A program made the position numbers and the translations under genes. A stretch of DNA of 64,000 nucleotides. Source: Lysinibacillus boronitolerans JCM 21713 = 10a = NBRC 103108 (GTDB lineage Bacteria; Bacillota; Bacilli; Bacillales_A; Planococcaceae). Shown here piece by piece: positions 1 through 8,110 of the stretch. A model generated the notes under the pieces. That model was given only the letters and a program-made list of their open reading frames with translations, was not told the origin of the DNA and did no database searches. Every line of letters begins with the position of its first letter. Position 1 is the first letter of the stretch. The DNA is taken from the NCBI RefSeq assembly GCF_000772935.1, contig NZ_JPVR01000067.1, positions 51,111-115,110 of the forward strand, read 5' to 3'.

Positions 1-403
1 GTAGATAAAGCTTGATGAACTAGCTTTTCTCGTGCAGCTTCTTTTTGAGACTGCTCAAATTGTGCTTTTAAATTGCGTAACTGTTTTGATTCTCAGATTC
101 AGGTGGATAGCGTTTAGCAATCTCATCTTCTAATTTCTTTGGAAGGGTTTTAGTTTCATAGGTTTTAATAGCATCAGTTACTCTAGTATCAGCAATTGAC
201 TGTAGCCATTTCTTACCCTCATCATTGTCATTTAGAAATGATTGAACTGATTCAAGTGTCCACGCAGCCCCTTGACCATCTCCGCCTGATGCTGGCTCCG
301 GTGTAGGTTCAGGCGTTGACTCTGGATTAGGATCTCCTTCTCCAGCAAGCATTTGAATATCTATAGGTATTAACGATTTAAGAGTGAATAGATTTTGATT
401 CAT
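1..403 (-). pseudogene. Phage capsid scaffolding protein (DUF4355-like), frameshifted and running off the left edge
   Basis: The N-terminus has a Pro/Glu/Thr linker (PESTPEPTPEP) followed by a charged coiled-coil region, the layout of DUF4355 phage scaffolding proteins, which assist prohead assembly. I start it at the ATG at 403, which has AAGGAGG seven bases upstream. The frame stops at 68, but shifting by one base at the short A-run (T-run at 84-87 on the plus strand) restores a coding frame reading KQLRNLKAQFEQSQKEAARE up to the window edge. The simplest explanation is loss of one A. This is either a real decay event or a sequencing error. No other capsid gene is visible, so it is probably the end of a decaying prophage. 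Confidence 0.7.
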
Positions 404-411
404 AATTTCCT

Positions 412-532
412 CCTTGCCCAATTTAGTTATTCGTAAGAATCCTTAAACTGTTCGAAAGTGTATTTGTTCTCGTTCTTTATAACGTCTGCGAGAATAAAGA
501 CAAAAATAAAAAGCCATTCAAAATGAATGACT
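412..532 (-). repeat. Leader/terminator repeat, copy 1 (partner at 3361-3432)
   Basis: The block starts with CTTGCCCAATTTAGTTAT and ends with a GAGAA(T)AAAGACAAAAA segment leading into an AGCCATTC/GAATGACT hairpin. The same order recurs at 3361-3432, but here about 50 bases are inserted in the middle. On the minus strand this copy carries the ribosome binding site of the scaffolding gene. Confidence 0.6.
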
Positions 533-662
533 TGTGTAGATTTTATAATTATGAGAACAAGTCTAAAAAACATGCTTGAAAAAACAATTTCCAAAATATG
601 CTCTAATATCCGTAGAAGTTGAAACCAAAGCTACACTAAAGTACCTCTATTTTTAGTATTCA

Positions 663-1181
663 TTAGAAACTAGATACATATTTGTCAAAGTAATATTCAA
701 ATATCTTATAAGTGACTTGTGCTTCACTGATATTTACCTTAAGAAGATTTTCAACGTCTATTACCTGAATTTCTTCGATATTTTTACTGTATTTAGAATT
801 TTCATAAGCATTAAGCTGGTCATAAAAAAATTCACAATGGATTGAACAACGATAACCGTCACTATACCCTCCAGCATTAATAAGAAAACTTGCCCAAGAT
901 ATTTGACGGTGCCTATATTTCAAAAATAAACAAGCCAAATAGAAATCATTTAATTCAGGAAATTTTTCAAAAGGTTCAGAATATGCAAATTCATTTACAA
1001 TTCTTACTGCATTGTTTTGAAATTTTGTTAATGAAAGTTCTATAATCCAGTAAGGAGGACTTTCAGATTTATCTATAATATCATCACAAAATAAGGAATA
1101 ATGCTTATATGATATTAAGCCAGAATCAATCATCTCCCCTATTTTCCAAGCAAGAGATTTGTTCAAATTAATTTGCAACAT
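663..1181 (-). CDS. Hypothetical protein, 172 aa
   Basis: The ATG is preceded by GGAGGG at good spacing, and the reading frame is clean. The protein is soluble, mixed alpha/beta and rich in aromatic residues (PPYWIIELSL near residue 42, CLFLKYRHRQISW near 85). There is no signal peptide or membrane segment. The composition and the isolated position among phage relics suggest an orphan immunity-type or phage cargo protein, possibly related to the DUF2247 group, but I do not recognise it with certainty. No operon partner is visible: the next gene on this strand is over 100 bases away and has its own ribosome binding site. Confidence 0.55.
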   Translation of the reverse strand: MLQINLNKSLAWKIGEMIDSGLISYKHYSLFCDDIIDKSESPPYWIIELSLTKFQNNAVRIVNEFAYSEPFEKFPELNDFYLACLFLKYRHRQISWASFLINAGGYSDGYRCSIHCEFFYDQLNAYENSKYSKNIEEIQVIDVENLLKVNISEAQVTYKIFEYYFDKYVSSF

Positions 1182-1293
1182 TATCCCTCCTCTATTTTTT
1201 AAATTATGTGCTAAAAAAACTCACTACCGTTGCTTAACTAAACTGCTCTGTTAGTTTCTCAAATGGAGTTTGATTCTAGAAATATGGGCCCTC

Positions 1294-1656
1294 TTAATCC
1301 TCTAAATACGAAATAGGATATGGAGAGTAAACTACTGTATCTCCATCTTCATCTCGCTTTAAAATTATGATAAAATCTGCCCCATTACTATCATCCCCTC
1401 TAGGTATTGGAGTAATCAATGGAGGGCACCTTAATTCATTATATTTTTCTAATGTCCCATTAAAGTTATTAAGAGCAAACGTGACACGTTTATCTATAAG
1501 AGCAAATAATTTATCTACTCCACCTGTTTGCATATCAAAATAGTCAGGGTTCTTCTCTCTTTTTTCAATTAATTTCTCCTTGTATTCATTAACTGTTAAA
1601 AAACAAAACTCCCAATCAAGTGGAAGAAGCCCTCCCCCTAGCCAATAAATATTCAC
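1294..1656 (-). CDS. Hypothetical protein, 120 aa (GTG start)
   Basis: The start is GTG at 1656, with AAGGAGG eight bases upstream. The protein is soluble and begins NIYWLGGGLLPLDWEF. It has a Lys/Glu-rich middle and a C-terminal ADFIIILKRDEDGDTVVYS segment that looks like paired beta strands. The family is not recognised. Small soluble proteins of this kind are often immunity proteins or phage accessory proteins, but nothing in the sequence decides this. Confidence 0.5.
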   Translation of the reverse strand: MNIYWLGGGLLPLDWEFCFLTVNEYKEKLIEKREKNPDYFDMQTGGVDKLFALIDKRVTFALNNFNGTLEKYNELRCPPLITPIPRGDDSNGADFIIILKRDEDGDTVVYSPYPISYLED

Positions 1657-1771
1657 TATTTATACCTCCTTACCAATAATTTTAGTAGCCTTTAAAACCA
1701 CCTATCAATTTTAACATAATTATCCAACGATGAAATCACCTATAATAAAACACGAAGGTTATCTAAATAAC

Positions 1772-1918
1772 TCAAACTTCACCATTAAACTGTTTTCTCC
1801 AACCTTCGTAACTCACGAATGGTATCACAACGCTAGGAGGCTTAATCTGTTTGTATGCTTTGTTAAAAGCTTGTTTGTATGTCAAACCTAAATCAGGAAG
1901 AGAATAATTTGGAACCAT
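1772..1918 (-). repeat. Short open frame ending in the 'LGLTY...KPPSV...PF' module, copy 1
   Basis: On the minus strand an ATG at 1918 opens a 48-codon frame containing LGLTYKQAFNKAYKQIKPPS and ending YEGWRKQFNGEV. No ribosome binding site was found. The same module occurs at 3818-3925 (LGLTYRGAFIKAYKEVKPPS). It lies just downstream of the broken regulator at 1977-2329 and is probably the tail of a phage gene whose N-terminus was lost. I do not recognise the family. Confidence 0.45.
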
Positions 1919-1976
1919 ATACTACAATTCCCACTCTCAAAACCACACCAAATTCTGCCCTATATAGCCAGTGCGC

Positions 1977-2329
1977 TTATTGCCGTAAAAACGCCCCCAC
2001 TTTCCCAATCCAAGGCATTGAGTACCCGTCTAACACCCAGTTCAGTACATATAGTTCTCTGTCTCCAGAAACTTTATCTAGAAGCTTCTGAACCTCTAAT
2101 AGCTTTTTCTCATATTCTGCAACACGCTTTATGTTCTTAGATCGTCTAATAGCTTCCTGCATATTTGGATCTCCTACACCGCCTGCTACCTTTGGTAATG
2201 TAGCTTTAATCCCATACTGTGCCGTTTTTGCCCCTATAACCATTTCTGATCGTATTTCTTTGATGGCGTTAACCATCCAGTGGTAGTCTGTAATCATTGA
2301 AGCATCGTTAGTGTTCTTTCTTTTAATAT
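1977..2329 (-). pseudogene. Decayed phage-type transcription regulator (RinA/ArpU-like), copy 1
   Basis: The open part encodes 106 residues ending KVSGDRELYVLNWVLDGYSM and then a short truncated tail. This is the pattern of small phage late-gene regulators in which a helical segment precedes a C-terminal helix-turn-helix. The segment before it keeps an AGGAGGGCAAA leader, but the codon where the start should be is ATA (2329-2327). In the sister copy at 8032 the same position is ATG. The reading frames then shift between 2329 and 2297. Start loss, frameshift and a truncated HTH together argue for a dead gene. The family assignment is by pattern only. Confidence 0.5.
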
Positions 2330-2331
2330 AG

Positions 2332-2434
2332 GTTTGCCCTCCTAAGTTGGGGTATAATGCTAATGACTAAGCCATCAAAGGGCATAAACCAATTCGAGCT
2401 GTAGCGTGTGATGACGCTGCGGCTTTTTCTTTTA
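2332..2434. repeat. Phage-type leader element with terminator hairpin, copy 1
   Basis: The block runs from TTTGCCCTCCTAAGT through AAAGGGCATAAACCAATT to a GU-tolerant hairpin (GCTGTAGCGT/ACGCTGCGGC, 2398-2423) followed by a T-run. It recurs in the same order at 8035-8110, again next to a regulator relic. The hairpin alone recurs at 4451-4483. Confidence 0.65.
2398..2432 (+). terminator. Rho-independent terminator, repeated hairpin type
   Basis: Ten paired bases (GCTGTAGCGT with ACGCTGCGGC), a six-base loop and TTTTTC on the plus strand. Confidence 0.6.
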
Positions 2435-2847
2435 CTTATTATTGAACAGTTTTTTCAGTCACCATCGGCATTAAATGTATATGTACAATTCATTTGAGAA
2501 AGATTCATTAAATCCATTGATTTAATGAATCCGTTTGCGAATGGATGAAATAAAAGTTAATACAATATTTCATCAAATTGGGGTACTTTTTGAGGTTCGC
2601 TTTTACTGTGACCCCTCCCTTATATATCAACGTTTTATTCTTTTTTCTAACAAGGTAAAAATTTGTTGCAAATGATTAAAACCAGGTGCTCATTAGAGTG
2701 CCTGGTTTTTGGTTTATTGCTTTAGAAACTTTATCAAAATCAAAACCTTTAAACTACACAATTCTTAAAAAAACTGAAGCTTGAACGTTGCAGTACAGTC
2801 TAGGTTCCAACCACGTCATATCTCTATAAACCTATATAAAAAGACGC
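2435..2847. other. Gene-free stretch with two hairpins
   Basis: It holds a 13-bp perfect inverted repeat with a 4-base loop (2502-2531, GATTCATTAAATC arms, no T-run). A terminator at 2672-2716 (AAAACCAGG...CCTGGTTTTT) could serve the minus-strand gene at 2848. No coding frame was recognised. Confidence 0.5.
2672..2716 (-). terminator. Terminator downstream of the gene at 2848-3225
   Basis: AAAACCAGG and CCTGGTTTTT arms with T-runs on both strands, so it can act in both directions. Confidence 0.6.
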
Positions 2848-3225
2848 TTATTTTGAATACTCAACCAACCATTTGAATGCCTGTTCGTAATTATCGAAAA
2901 ATTCAACAGACTCTTTTGTGTTGGATTGCTTTAAATGGTTCATTATCTCTCCTTTTTCAAGAAGAAACGCAATTGCTTTGCTGTGTTTTAGCATTGTTTT
3001 ATTAAAGAACTTATCTTTCCATTCTTTTTGAACAGAAAAATGATCTGGGATGTATCCTTTCCTATCTACCAACAATTTGTATTCTCTACCTTCAGAAATA
3101 AACTGCTGACATATCTTTTCAAAATCATTAAACCAATCATTAACGTCTTCCATTTTTATTTGACCTATCAGGTGAGTAACGATTATATCTCCTGAAACTT
3201 CGGTGTTGACATTTTTTACTATCAA
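2848..3225 (-). CDS. Hypothetical protein, 125 aa, possibly SpoIIAA/STAS-like fold
   Basis: The TTG start at 3225 has GGAG about eleven bases upstream. The order of predicted elements is a beta hairpin (VNTEVSGDIIVTHLIGQI), a helix, YKLLVDRKGYIPD as a strand, a helix, KAIAFLLEKGE as a strand, and a C-terminal amphipathic helix ending FKWLVEYSK. That is the beta-alpha alternation of SpoIIAA-like/STAS proteins, which are short soluble regulators or lipid-binding modules. This is a fold guess from pattern, not a family match. The gene is monocistronic, with a terminator at 2672-2716. Confidence 0.5.
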   Translation of the reverse strand: MIVKNVNTEVSGDIIVTHLIGQIKMEDVNDWFNDFEKICQQFISEGREYKLLVDRKGYIPDHFSVQKEWKDKFFNKTMLKHSKAIAFLLEKGEIMNHLKQSNTKESVEFFDNYEQAFKWLVEYSK

Positions 3226-3360
3226 CTTAGAATCATCTCCCTCAGTTTCTATTATGCATTAAAACCATCTAAACTCAACATTATACCGCCTGCCGTTTAT
3301 TTGCACTTCATAAAACCATATGCGATTTAGACAATAAAAAATAACGCTAAGCTTCTGACT

Positions 3361-3432
3361 CCTTGCCCAATTTAGTTATCCGTAAGCTTGCGAGAAAAAA
3401 GACAAAAAAAAGCCACTCAAAATGAATGGCTC
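3361..3432 (-). repeat. Leader/terminator repeat, copy 2
   Basis: It repeats CTTGCCCAATTTAGTTAT and the following GAGAAAAAAGACAAAA plus AGCCACTC/GAATGGCT hairpin of 412-532, without the 50-base insertion. Here no capsid gene follows, so the leader is orphaned. Confidence 0.6.
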
Positions 3433-3491
3433 AATCACAAACTTAGTATGAAATTCTCGCACTAAAAATTATTTGTTAGTGGCACTACGAT

Positions 3492-3680
3492 TTATTGTAA
3501 TCGCTCTAAATCCTGATATTCTTTCATATAAGGACCATCTTCTGCAACGAATGAATGATACAATGCCTTTACTGCGAAATTTTTCTCTAAACCCATTTCA
3601 GATTTTAGCTTTTTTAATTCATCATGCAATGTTCGATGTTCATTGATAAGCTTTAGCATAATTGTCTTATTATATTTCAT
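3492..3680 (-). CDS. Small hypothetical protein, 62 aa
   Basis: The ATG at 3680 is preceded by AAAAGGACGGATGTA. The protein is highly charged and helical (LINEHRTLHDELKKLKSEMG near residue 11), with no membrane segment, and looks like a short helical DNA-binding or regulatory peptide. The family is not recognised. It sits between phage relics and may be a remnant phage gene. Confidence 0.45.
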   Translation of the reverse strand: MKYNKTIMLKLINEHRTLHDELKKLKSEMGLEKNFAVKALYHSFVAEDGPYMKEYQDLERLQ

Positions 3681-4009
3681 TACATCCGTCCTTTTTGTTT
3701 ACAACATGAAAGCTATAATACACTATTTTCACTTATAATCGCAAGAACAGCCTTGAAAGAAGCAATTGATGATCGTGTATATCCGGTCTTACTACACCTC
3801 ACCACTAAATTTTTTCTTCACTCTTCGTAACCCCTAAAAGGCAATGTAACGCTTGGTGGCTTAACCTCCTTGTACGCTTTGATAAAAGCTCCCCTGTAAG
3901 TTAGCCCTAAAACTAGACTAGTGCATGCATTATTGTTCAGTAAACTTACACAGTTTAATAAAAAGCGATAAAGTACATATTTATAATAAAAATCAAAGGG
4001 AAGAAAAAA
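3681..4009. other. Non-coding stretch containing the second 'KPPSV' module relic
   Basis: Apart from the relic at 3818-3925, only AT-rich sequence and the ribosome binding site of the next plus-strand gene are seen. Confidence 0.4.
3818..3925 (-). pseudogene. Relic of the 'LGLTY...KPPSV...PF' module, copy 2
   Basis: The minus frame reads LGLTYRGAFIKAYKEVKPPS then VTLPFRGYEE and a stop. It matches copy 1 at 1772-1918 over about 30 residues. No start codon or ribosome binding site is present upstream. Confidence 0.5.
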
Positions 4010-4450
4010 ATGATCCTACATCTACTTTTGGCCTTTCTAATTCCTTGGATTATAGGTATACTGCACCTCTATAAGAGAGATAAAATGTTACTCTTTTTAT
4101 TTGCTCCATATTTTAGTGTTTCTGCTTATATAATAAATGCCATAGGTTTTTATTTTGATTTTTGGGAAGTATTACCTTTCCCTAATCAGAAACATTTAGC
4201 TACATTACCTTTTGATTTAGGGATATACCCAGTCTTGGGATGTTACTTAATCTACTTCATAAAAAAATTAAACAGAGCTTATTTGGTTATCTTTTTAATG
4301 TCATTGTTCACTACTTTTTTAGAAATGATTTTCTTATATTTCGGACGAGTAATTTACAAAAACGGTTGGAATGTCTACCTTACGTTTTTCTCGTACTTGT
4401 TCCCTTATCTATTTTTGTACTGGTATTACAAATTTTTAATAAAAATATAA
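4010..4450 (+). CDS. CBO0543-type integral membrane protein, 146 aa
   Basis: The ATG is preceded by AAAGGGAAG. About five hydrophobic segments cover the whole length, beginning at residue 3. The central FPNQKHLATLPFDLGIYPVL, where a Pro-rich stretch leads into a helix, is the hallmark I associate with the CBO0543 family of Firmicute membrane proteins, whose function is unknown. A terminator hairpin of the repeated type follows at 4451. Confidence 0.6.
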   Translation: MILHLLLAFLIPWIIGILHLYKRDKMLLFLFAPYFSVSAYIINAIGFYFDFWEVLPFPNQKHLATLPFDLGIYPVLGCYLIYFIKKLNRAYLVIFLMSLFTTFLEMIFLYFGRVIYKNGWNVYLTFFSYLFPYLFLYWYYKFLIKI

Positions 4451-4483
4451 GCTGTAATGTATGATGACGCTACGGCTTTTTTT
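4451..4483 (+). terminator. Terminator, third copy of the repeated hairpin
   Basis: GCTGTAATGT and ACGCTACGGC arms and a seven-base T-run, directly after the stop of the CBO0543-type gene. It is related to 2398-2432 and 8077-8108. Confidence 0.6.
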
Positions 4484-4548
4484 ATTTATCTAATGACATG
4501 AAATAACCAAAATTGTAATTCCTCCTTACATAAAATACCATAACATTA

Positions 4549-4581
4549 AAAAGACCACTATATTAAGTGATCTTTTTAACA
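4549..4581. terminator. Bidirectional terminator hairpin
   Basis: AAAAAGACCACT and AAGTGATCTTTTT arms, with T-runs on both strands. Confidence 0.55.
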
Positions 4582-4750
4582 TGGAAATGATCTGTAAACT
4601 GGGGTAATACCCTTTCTCTTAAAATAGATGGGCTGGCCATGTATGTTTATTAAAGCATTCCTTTATAATATTTGCGCCCATTTGTGGAATATTGTTTATA
4701 AGGTTAAAGCAATATATCGATTTTCGTTAGATTTATTTTGAATCCCACAT

Positions 4751-5440
4751 TTAATCCTCTAAATAATCAAATTTTCTCGCGTGTTCTACTTCCTGAATGG
4801 AAACTTGACGTGTTAGTTCATCTGTTTCGGAGATATGGTATGAATCCCATTCGTCATTAACGGCAATTTCTTCTGGGTCTTCATATAATTCATCATAATC
4901 TTCAAAATCCCCTTCAAAATCGGAAGGTGTTTCGGAAGTTCCATATTTCGCTACAACCTGAAACACATCTTCATAATCATGAATATCATCCTTGTCATCT
5001 CGGCCAGCAAAAGAATTGTCAACTGGAGGAAGCATCACTTGCTCTTCAACCGGTCGATCTGTTGGAACGTCTTTTGCAGTATGTTCAATACAAAAAGAGG
5101 TATAAGGCAGTGCCACCAAGCGATCATATGGGATATCTTGTTGACAAACTTCACATACACCATAGGTACCATCCTCAACCTTTTGTAAGGCGGTATTTAC
5201 TTTTGCTAACTCATCACTGTCATGGACTTTTAACGCCATATCTTTTTCACGCTCATATAATTCGGTACCTAAATCTGCTGGATGATTATCGATTGTTGAT
5301 AATTCATCAACAGAATCCCGTAAACTACCTCGTTCTAAATATTCGTCATCTGTATCCATTCTTCGTTGAAGCGAGTGTTTTTGCTCAATTAACATATTTT
5401 TCAACTTTGATATCTTCTTCTCATTTAGAATAGTCACCAC
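4751..5440 (-). CDS. YteA-family DksA/TraR-type zinc-finger regulator
   Basis: The core ELSTIDNHPADLGTELYERE is the N-terminal signature of the YteA family of sporulation-associated DksA/TraR homologues. A DksA-like segment DGTYGVCEVCQQDIPYDRLV follows near the middle, in which CEVC keeps two of the four zinc cysteines and the second pair is degenerate (a single Cys before IEH). The C-terminal third is very acidic. I start at GTG 5440 (an adjacent GTG at 5437 is possible) because AAAGGAC lies just upstream. The longer open frame to 5521 adds a tail not seen in the family. It probably binds RNA polymerase. It is monocistronic. Confidence 0.75.
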   Translation of the reverse strand: MVTILNEKKISKLKNMLIEQKHSLQRRMDTDDEYLERGSLRDSVDELSTIDNHPADLGTELYEREKDMALKVHDSDELAKVNTALQKVEDGTYGVCEVCQQDIPYDRLVALPYTSFCIEHTAKDVPTDRPVEEQVMLPPVDNSFAGRDDKDDIHDYEDVFQVVAKYGTSETPSDFEGDFEDYDELYEDPEEIAVNDEWDSYHISETDELTRQVSIQEVEHARKFDYLED

Positions 5441-5678
5441 GTCCTTTTCATTATTATGAACGAATTTGATTGAATTATTTGTTTTAAAGGATAAGTTTAA
5501 AGACAAAAACGAAAAGAACAAAATTTATTTAAAATACGCTACTATACTCTTTAATAAAGATCCCAAATATAGATAGCTAAATGAATAAGAACATATTATA
5601 TCCGCATGTTTTAGATTGTCCTAAAAGTTATTGCCTTCGAATAAAATGCAATTACATTTGATAATTGGAGGCTATTTT

Positions 5679-6308
5679 ATGAATTCTATATTTACCTTTA
5701 TCTTTTTAGGCATATCAATGGCTGCAACAATTGGACCTGTTAAGACTGTCCTATTAAATACAGGTTTAAAAAATGGCTTTTTTCATGCATGGTTTTTTAG
5801 TCTGGGTGCCATAGCGACTGACATTATCTATATGTTTATCGTATATTTTGGAATTGGCCAATTTATCAATTCCATCTGGTTGAAAACAATCCTTTGGTCT
5901 TTCGGCTGTTTTGTTCTTTTGTACACCGGTATCGAAAGTTTACTGTCGCTACATAAAATTGAGATGGATTCGAAAACTGGGAAAAGAACGCGATTGAGAC
6001 AATCCATCATGACCGGATTTTTCATGTCTTTTTTGAATCCGCTAACCATCCTTTTTTGGTTGGGAATATACGGCTCCATACTTGCAAAAACGGCTGGTAT
6101 CTCAACAGGGTATGAAATCATTTTAGTTAGTATCGCCATTTTGATTGGCATTATTTTTGTAGATTTTATTTATTCCTTTTTATCCAGTGTTGCTCGAAAA
6201 TTATTATCTACACAGCTTTTGAAAACGGTCTCTTTTATCTCAGCCTTATTAATGATTGGTTTCGGAATTTACTTTGGGAAGCAGGCTTACCAAGTGTTAT
6301 TCCAATAA
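5679..6308 (+). CDS. LysE-family amino-acid exporter, 209 aa
   Basis: LysE/RhtB transporters export amino acids or related small solutes across the cytoplasmic membrane. The protein opens with a hydrophobic helix and AATIGPVKTVLLNTGLKNG, the family's conserved Gly-Pro near the end of the first helix. A central SIMTGFFMSFLNPLTILFWL matches the family's Asn-Pro motif. Six membrane segments fit the length. I use the ATG at 5679, which has TTGGAGG eight bases upstream, rather than the earlier in-frame codon at 5631. The MFS gene follows 69 bases downstream on the same strand, so the two may be co-transcribed as an efflux pair. Confidence 0.8.
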   Translation: MNSIFTFIFLGISMAATIGPVKTVLLNTGLKNGFFHAWFFSLGAIATDIIYMFIVYFGIGQFINSIWLKTILWSFGCFVLLYTGIESLLSLHKIEMDSKTGKRTRLRQSIMTGFFMSFLNPLTILFWLGIYGSILAKTAGISTGYEIILVSIAILIGIIFVDFIYSFLSSVARKLLSTQLLKTVSFISALLMIGFGIYFGKQAYQVLFQ

Positions 6309-6377
6309 ACGACAACGCATAAAAAAAAACACGAAAGGAAACCATACCTTTAAAAGAATATTAGTCGAGGTGTGGTA

Positions 6378-7610
6378 ATGGACAAAGAGAGGGTTAATGT
6401 AAGTGTCTGGTGTATTGTAAGTTTGACTTCTATTCCGCTCATCATGACACTGGGAAATTCGATGCTTATTCCTGTACTCCCAATACTGGAGGATAAGGTC
6501 GGGATTACATCTTTTCAGTCTAGCATGATCATAACAAGCTATTCAGTCGCAGCGATTTTTCTTATCCCAGTAGCTGGCTATTTATCAGACCGCTTCGGCA
6601 GAAAAATAGTCATATTACCGAGCTTAATTTTAGCCTTAATCGGTGGTCTAATTGCTGGATTTGCTTCATGGAAAATGGATGACCCTTACGCAATAATTAT
6701 TGCTGGAAGAATTATTCAGGGGATTGGGGCCGCTGGTGCAATGCCTATCGTATTGCCTCTTGTAGGTGATCTTTACCAGGATGATGATGAAAAAATAAGT
6801 TCTACATTAGGCATAATTGAAACGTCTAACACATTTGGGAAAGTGTTAAGTCCCATTTTAGGATCAATATTTGCCGCTTTGTTATGGTTCCTGCCCTTCT
6901 TTTCCATTTCAGCGCTTAGTTTGATTTCGATTGTCCTTATTTTTTTCTTCGTTAAAGCTCCTAAAGATGATGATGAACCATTGAAGCTCAAAGAGTTTTT
7001 ACGTAATACAAAGAAAGTTTTCAAGGATGAGGGAAAATGGTTATATACTGTGTTCCTTAACGGGGTCCTTGTGATGCTCATATTATTTAGTATGCTATTT
7101 TTCTTGTCAGAAAACCTTGAAAAAGTTCATGATATAAAAGGGATTAAAAAGGGTTTTGTCCTGGCCATCCCACTTTTATTACTTTGTATAGCTTCATTTA
7201 TATCTGGTCGAAAAATTAAAGGGAACCTAGGAAGGATTAAAAAAATAATCATTGTCTCCTTGATTGCAATGTCTGTCAGTATTGTCTTTGTTGGGTTTAC
7301 AAGTAAAAAGCTAATTCTTTTATTAGTCGTCACGAGTATAGCAGGGATTGCAATTGGTGCACTATTGCCTGCACTTGACACAATTATTACTGACAATATT
7401 AGAAAAGAGTTAAGAGGAACCGTGTCCTCTTTTTACAGCTCAGCACGATTTATAGGCGTTGCAGCAGGCCCTCCTATTATGTCTCTTGTCATGAAAAATT
7501 ATCTCAATGCCAGTTATATTACAGCAGGTGTATTAGGATTTATTCTCCTGTTTGTTGTCTTGAAGTTTATCAAAGTAGAGGATATTGAAAAAACCAATGA
7601 AATGGCATAA
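6378..7610 (+). CDS. MFS multidrug-type efflux transporter, 410 aa
   Basis: A twelve-helix major facilitator with motif A between helices 2 and 3 (GYLSDRFGRKIV) and the antiporter-type motif C region after helix 5 (LSPILGSIFAALLWFLPFF). It resembles the Bacillus YitG/YmfD/YfmO drug and siderophore exporters, and the substrate cannot be told from sequence. The ATG at 6378 is chosen because GAGGTG sits six bases upstream. The GTG at 6372 would overlap that site. It probably shares transcription with the LysE gene upstream. No clear terminator follows. Confidence 0.8.
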   Translation: MDKERVNVSVWCIVSLTSIPLIMTLGNSMLIPVLPILEDKVGITSFQSSMIITSYSVAAIFLIPVAGYLSDRFGRKIVILPSLILALIGGLIAGFASWKMDDPYAIIIAGRIIQGIGAAGAMPIVLPLVGDLYQDDDEKISSTLGIIETSNTFGKVLSPILGSIFAALLWFLPFFSISALSLISIVLIFFFVKAPKDDDEPLKLKEFLRNTKKVFKDEGKWLYTVFLNGVLVMLILFSMLFFLSENLEKVHDIKGIKKGFVLAIPLLLLCIASFISGRKIKGNLGRIKKIIIVSLIAMSVSIVFVGFTSKKLILLLVVTSIAGIAIGALLPALDTIITDNIRKELRGTVSSFYSSARFIGVAAGPPIMSLVMKNYLNASYITAGVLGFILLFVVLKFIKVEDIEKTNEMA

Positions 7611-7750
7611 AAAATAAGGACCTGACAGCTTTTTACACTGATGACCTTATATGAAAGCACTTAGTTTTATTAAGAACTTATACTAAAAATAATTCCGCTT
7701 AAAATTACTTTTAGAAAAAACTTATAAGAAGTAGTCTCTCGGCTACTTCA

Positions 7751-8032
7751 TCATTTTTTGTCGTACTGGGCTATCCCATCAAGCAATCTATGAAGAACTT
7801 CAACCTCTCTATCCCCATGCACTAACGAAATGCGCTTTTGCACCTGTTCCTTATTCGATGAATATATACGATGTTTTAATTCCTGTATACAACGGTTGTG
7901 CCACCACATGCCTTTGGTAATATTGATTCAATCACTCCAATTTAGCTATTGTTATCAGCTTTCGTTACTGGCTGCCTTGCTTCCTCGTTTGTTTCAACCA
8001 ACTTTAGTAACTGTTGTTTGCCCTGTTAACAT
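7751..8032 (-). pseudogene. Decayed phage-type transcription regulator, copy 2
   Basis: An ATG at 8032 with AGGAGGGCAAA upstream starts a frame that stops after 12 codons (MLTGQTTVTKVG). Further down the same strand another frame reads ELKHRIYSSNKEQVQKRISL and then VHGDREVEVLHRLLDG before a stop at 7751. This matches copy 1 (KVSGDRELYVLNWVLDG), so both derive from one phage regulator family. This copy keeps the start codon lost in copy 1 but has lost the frame and the HTH. Confidence 0.55.
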
Positions 8033-8034
8033 AG

Positions 8035-8110
8035 TTTTGCCCTCCTAAGTTTCTTAAAAGGGATAAATCAATTAGAGCTGTAGCGTCTGCAAACGCTGTA
8101 GCTTTTTTAA
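8035..8110. repeat. Phage-type leader element with terminator hairpin, copy 2
   Basis: TTTTGCCCTCCTAAGT, AAAGGGATAAATCAATT and a GCTGTAGCGT/ACGCTGTAGC hairpin with a T-run, in the same order as 2332-2434. Confidence 0.65.
8077..8108 (+). terminator. Rho-independent terminator, repeated hairpin type
   Basis: Ten-base-pair stem, CTGCAA loop, six T. Confidence 0.6.

Noticed and set aside
4927..5433. 168-aa plus-strand open frame
   Set aside because: It is antisense to the YteA-family gene, has no ribosome binding site, and is rich in His/Leu as expected for a shadow of acidic coding sequence.
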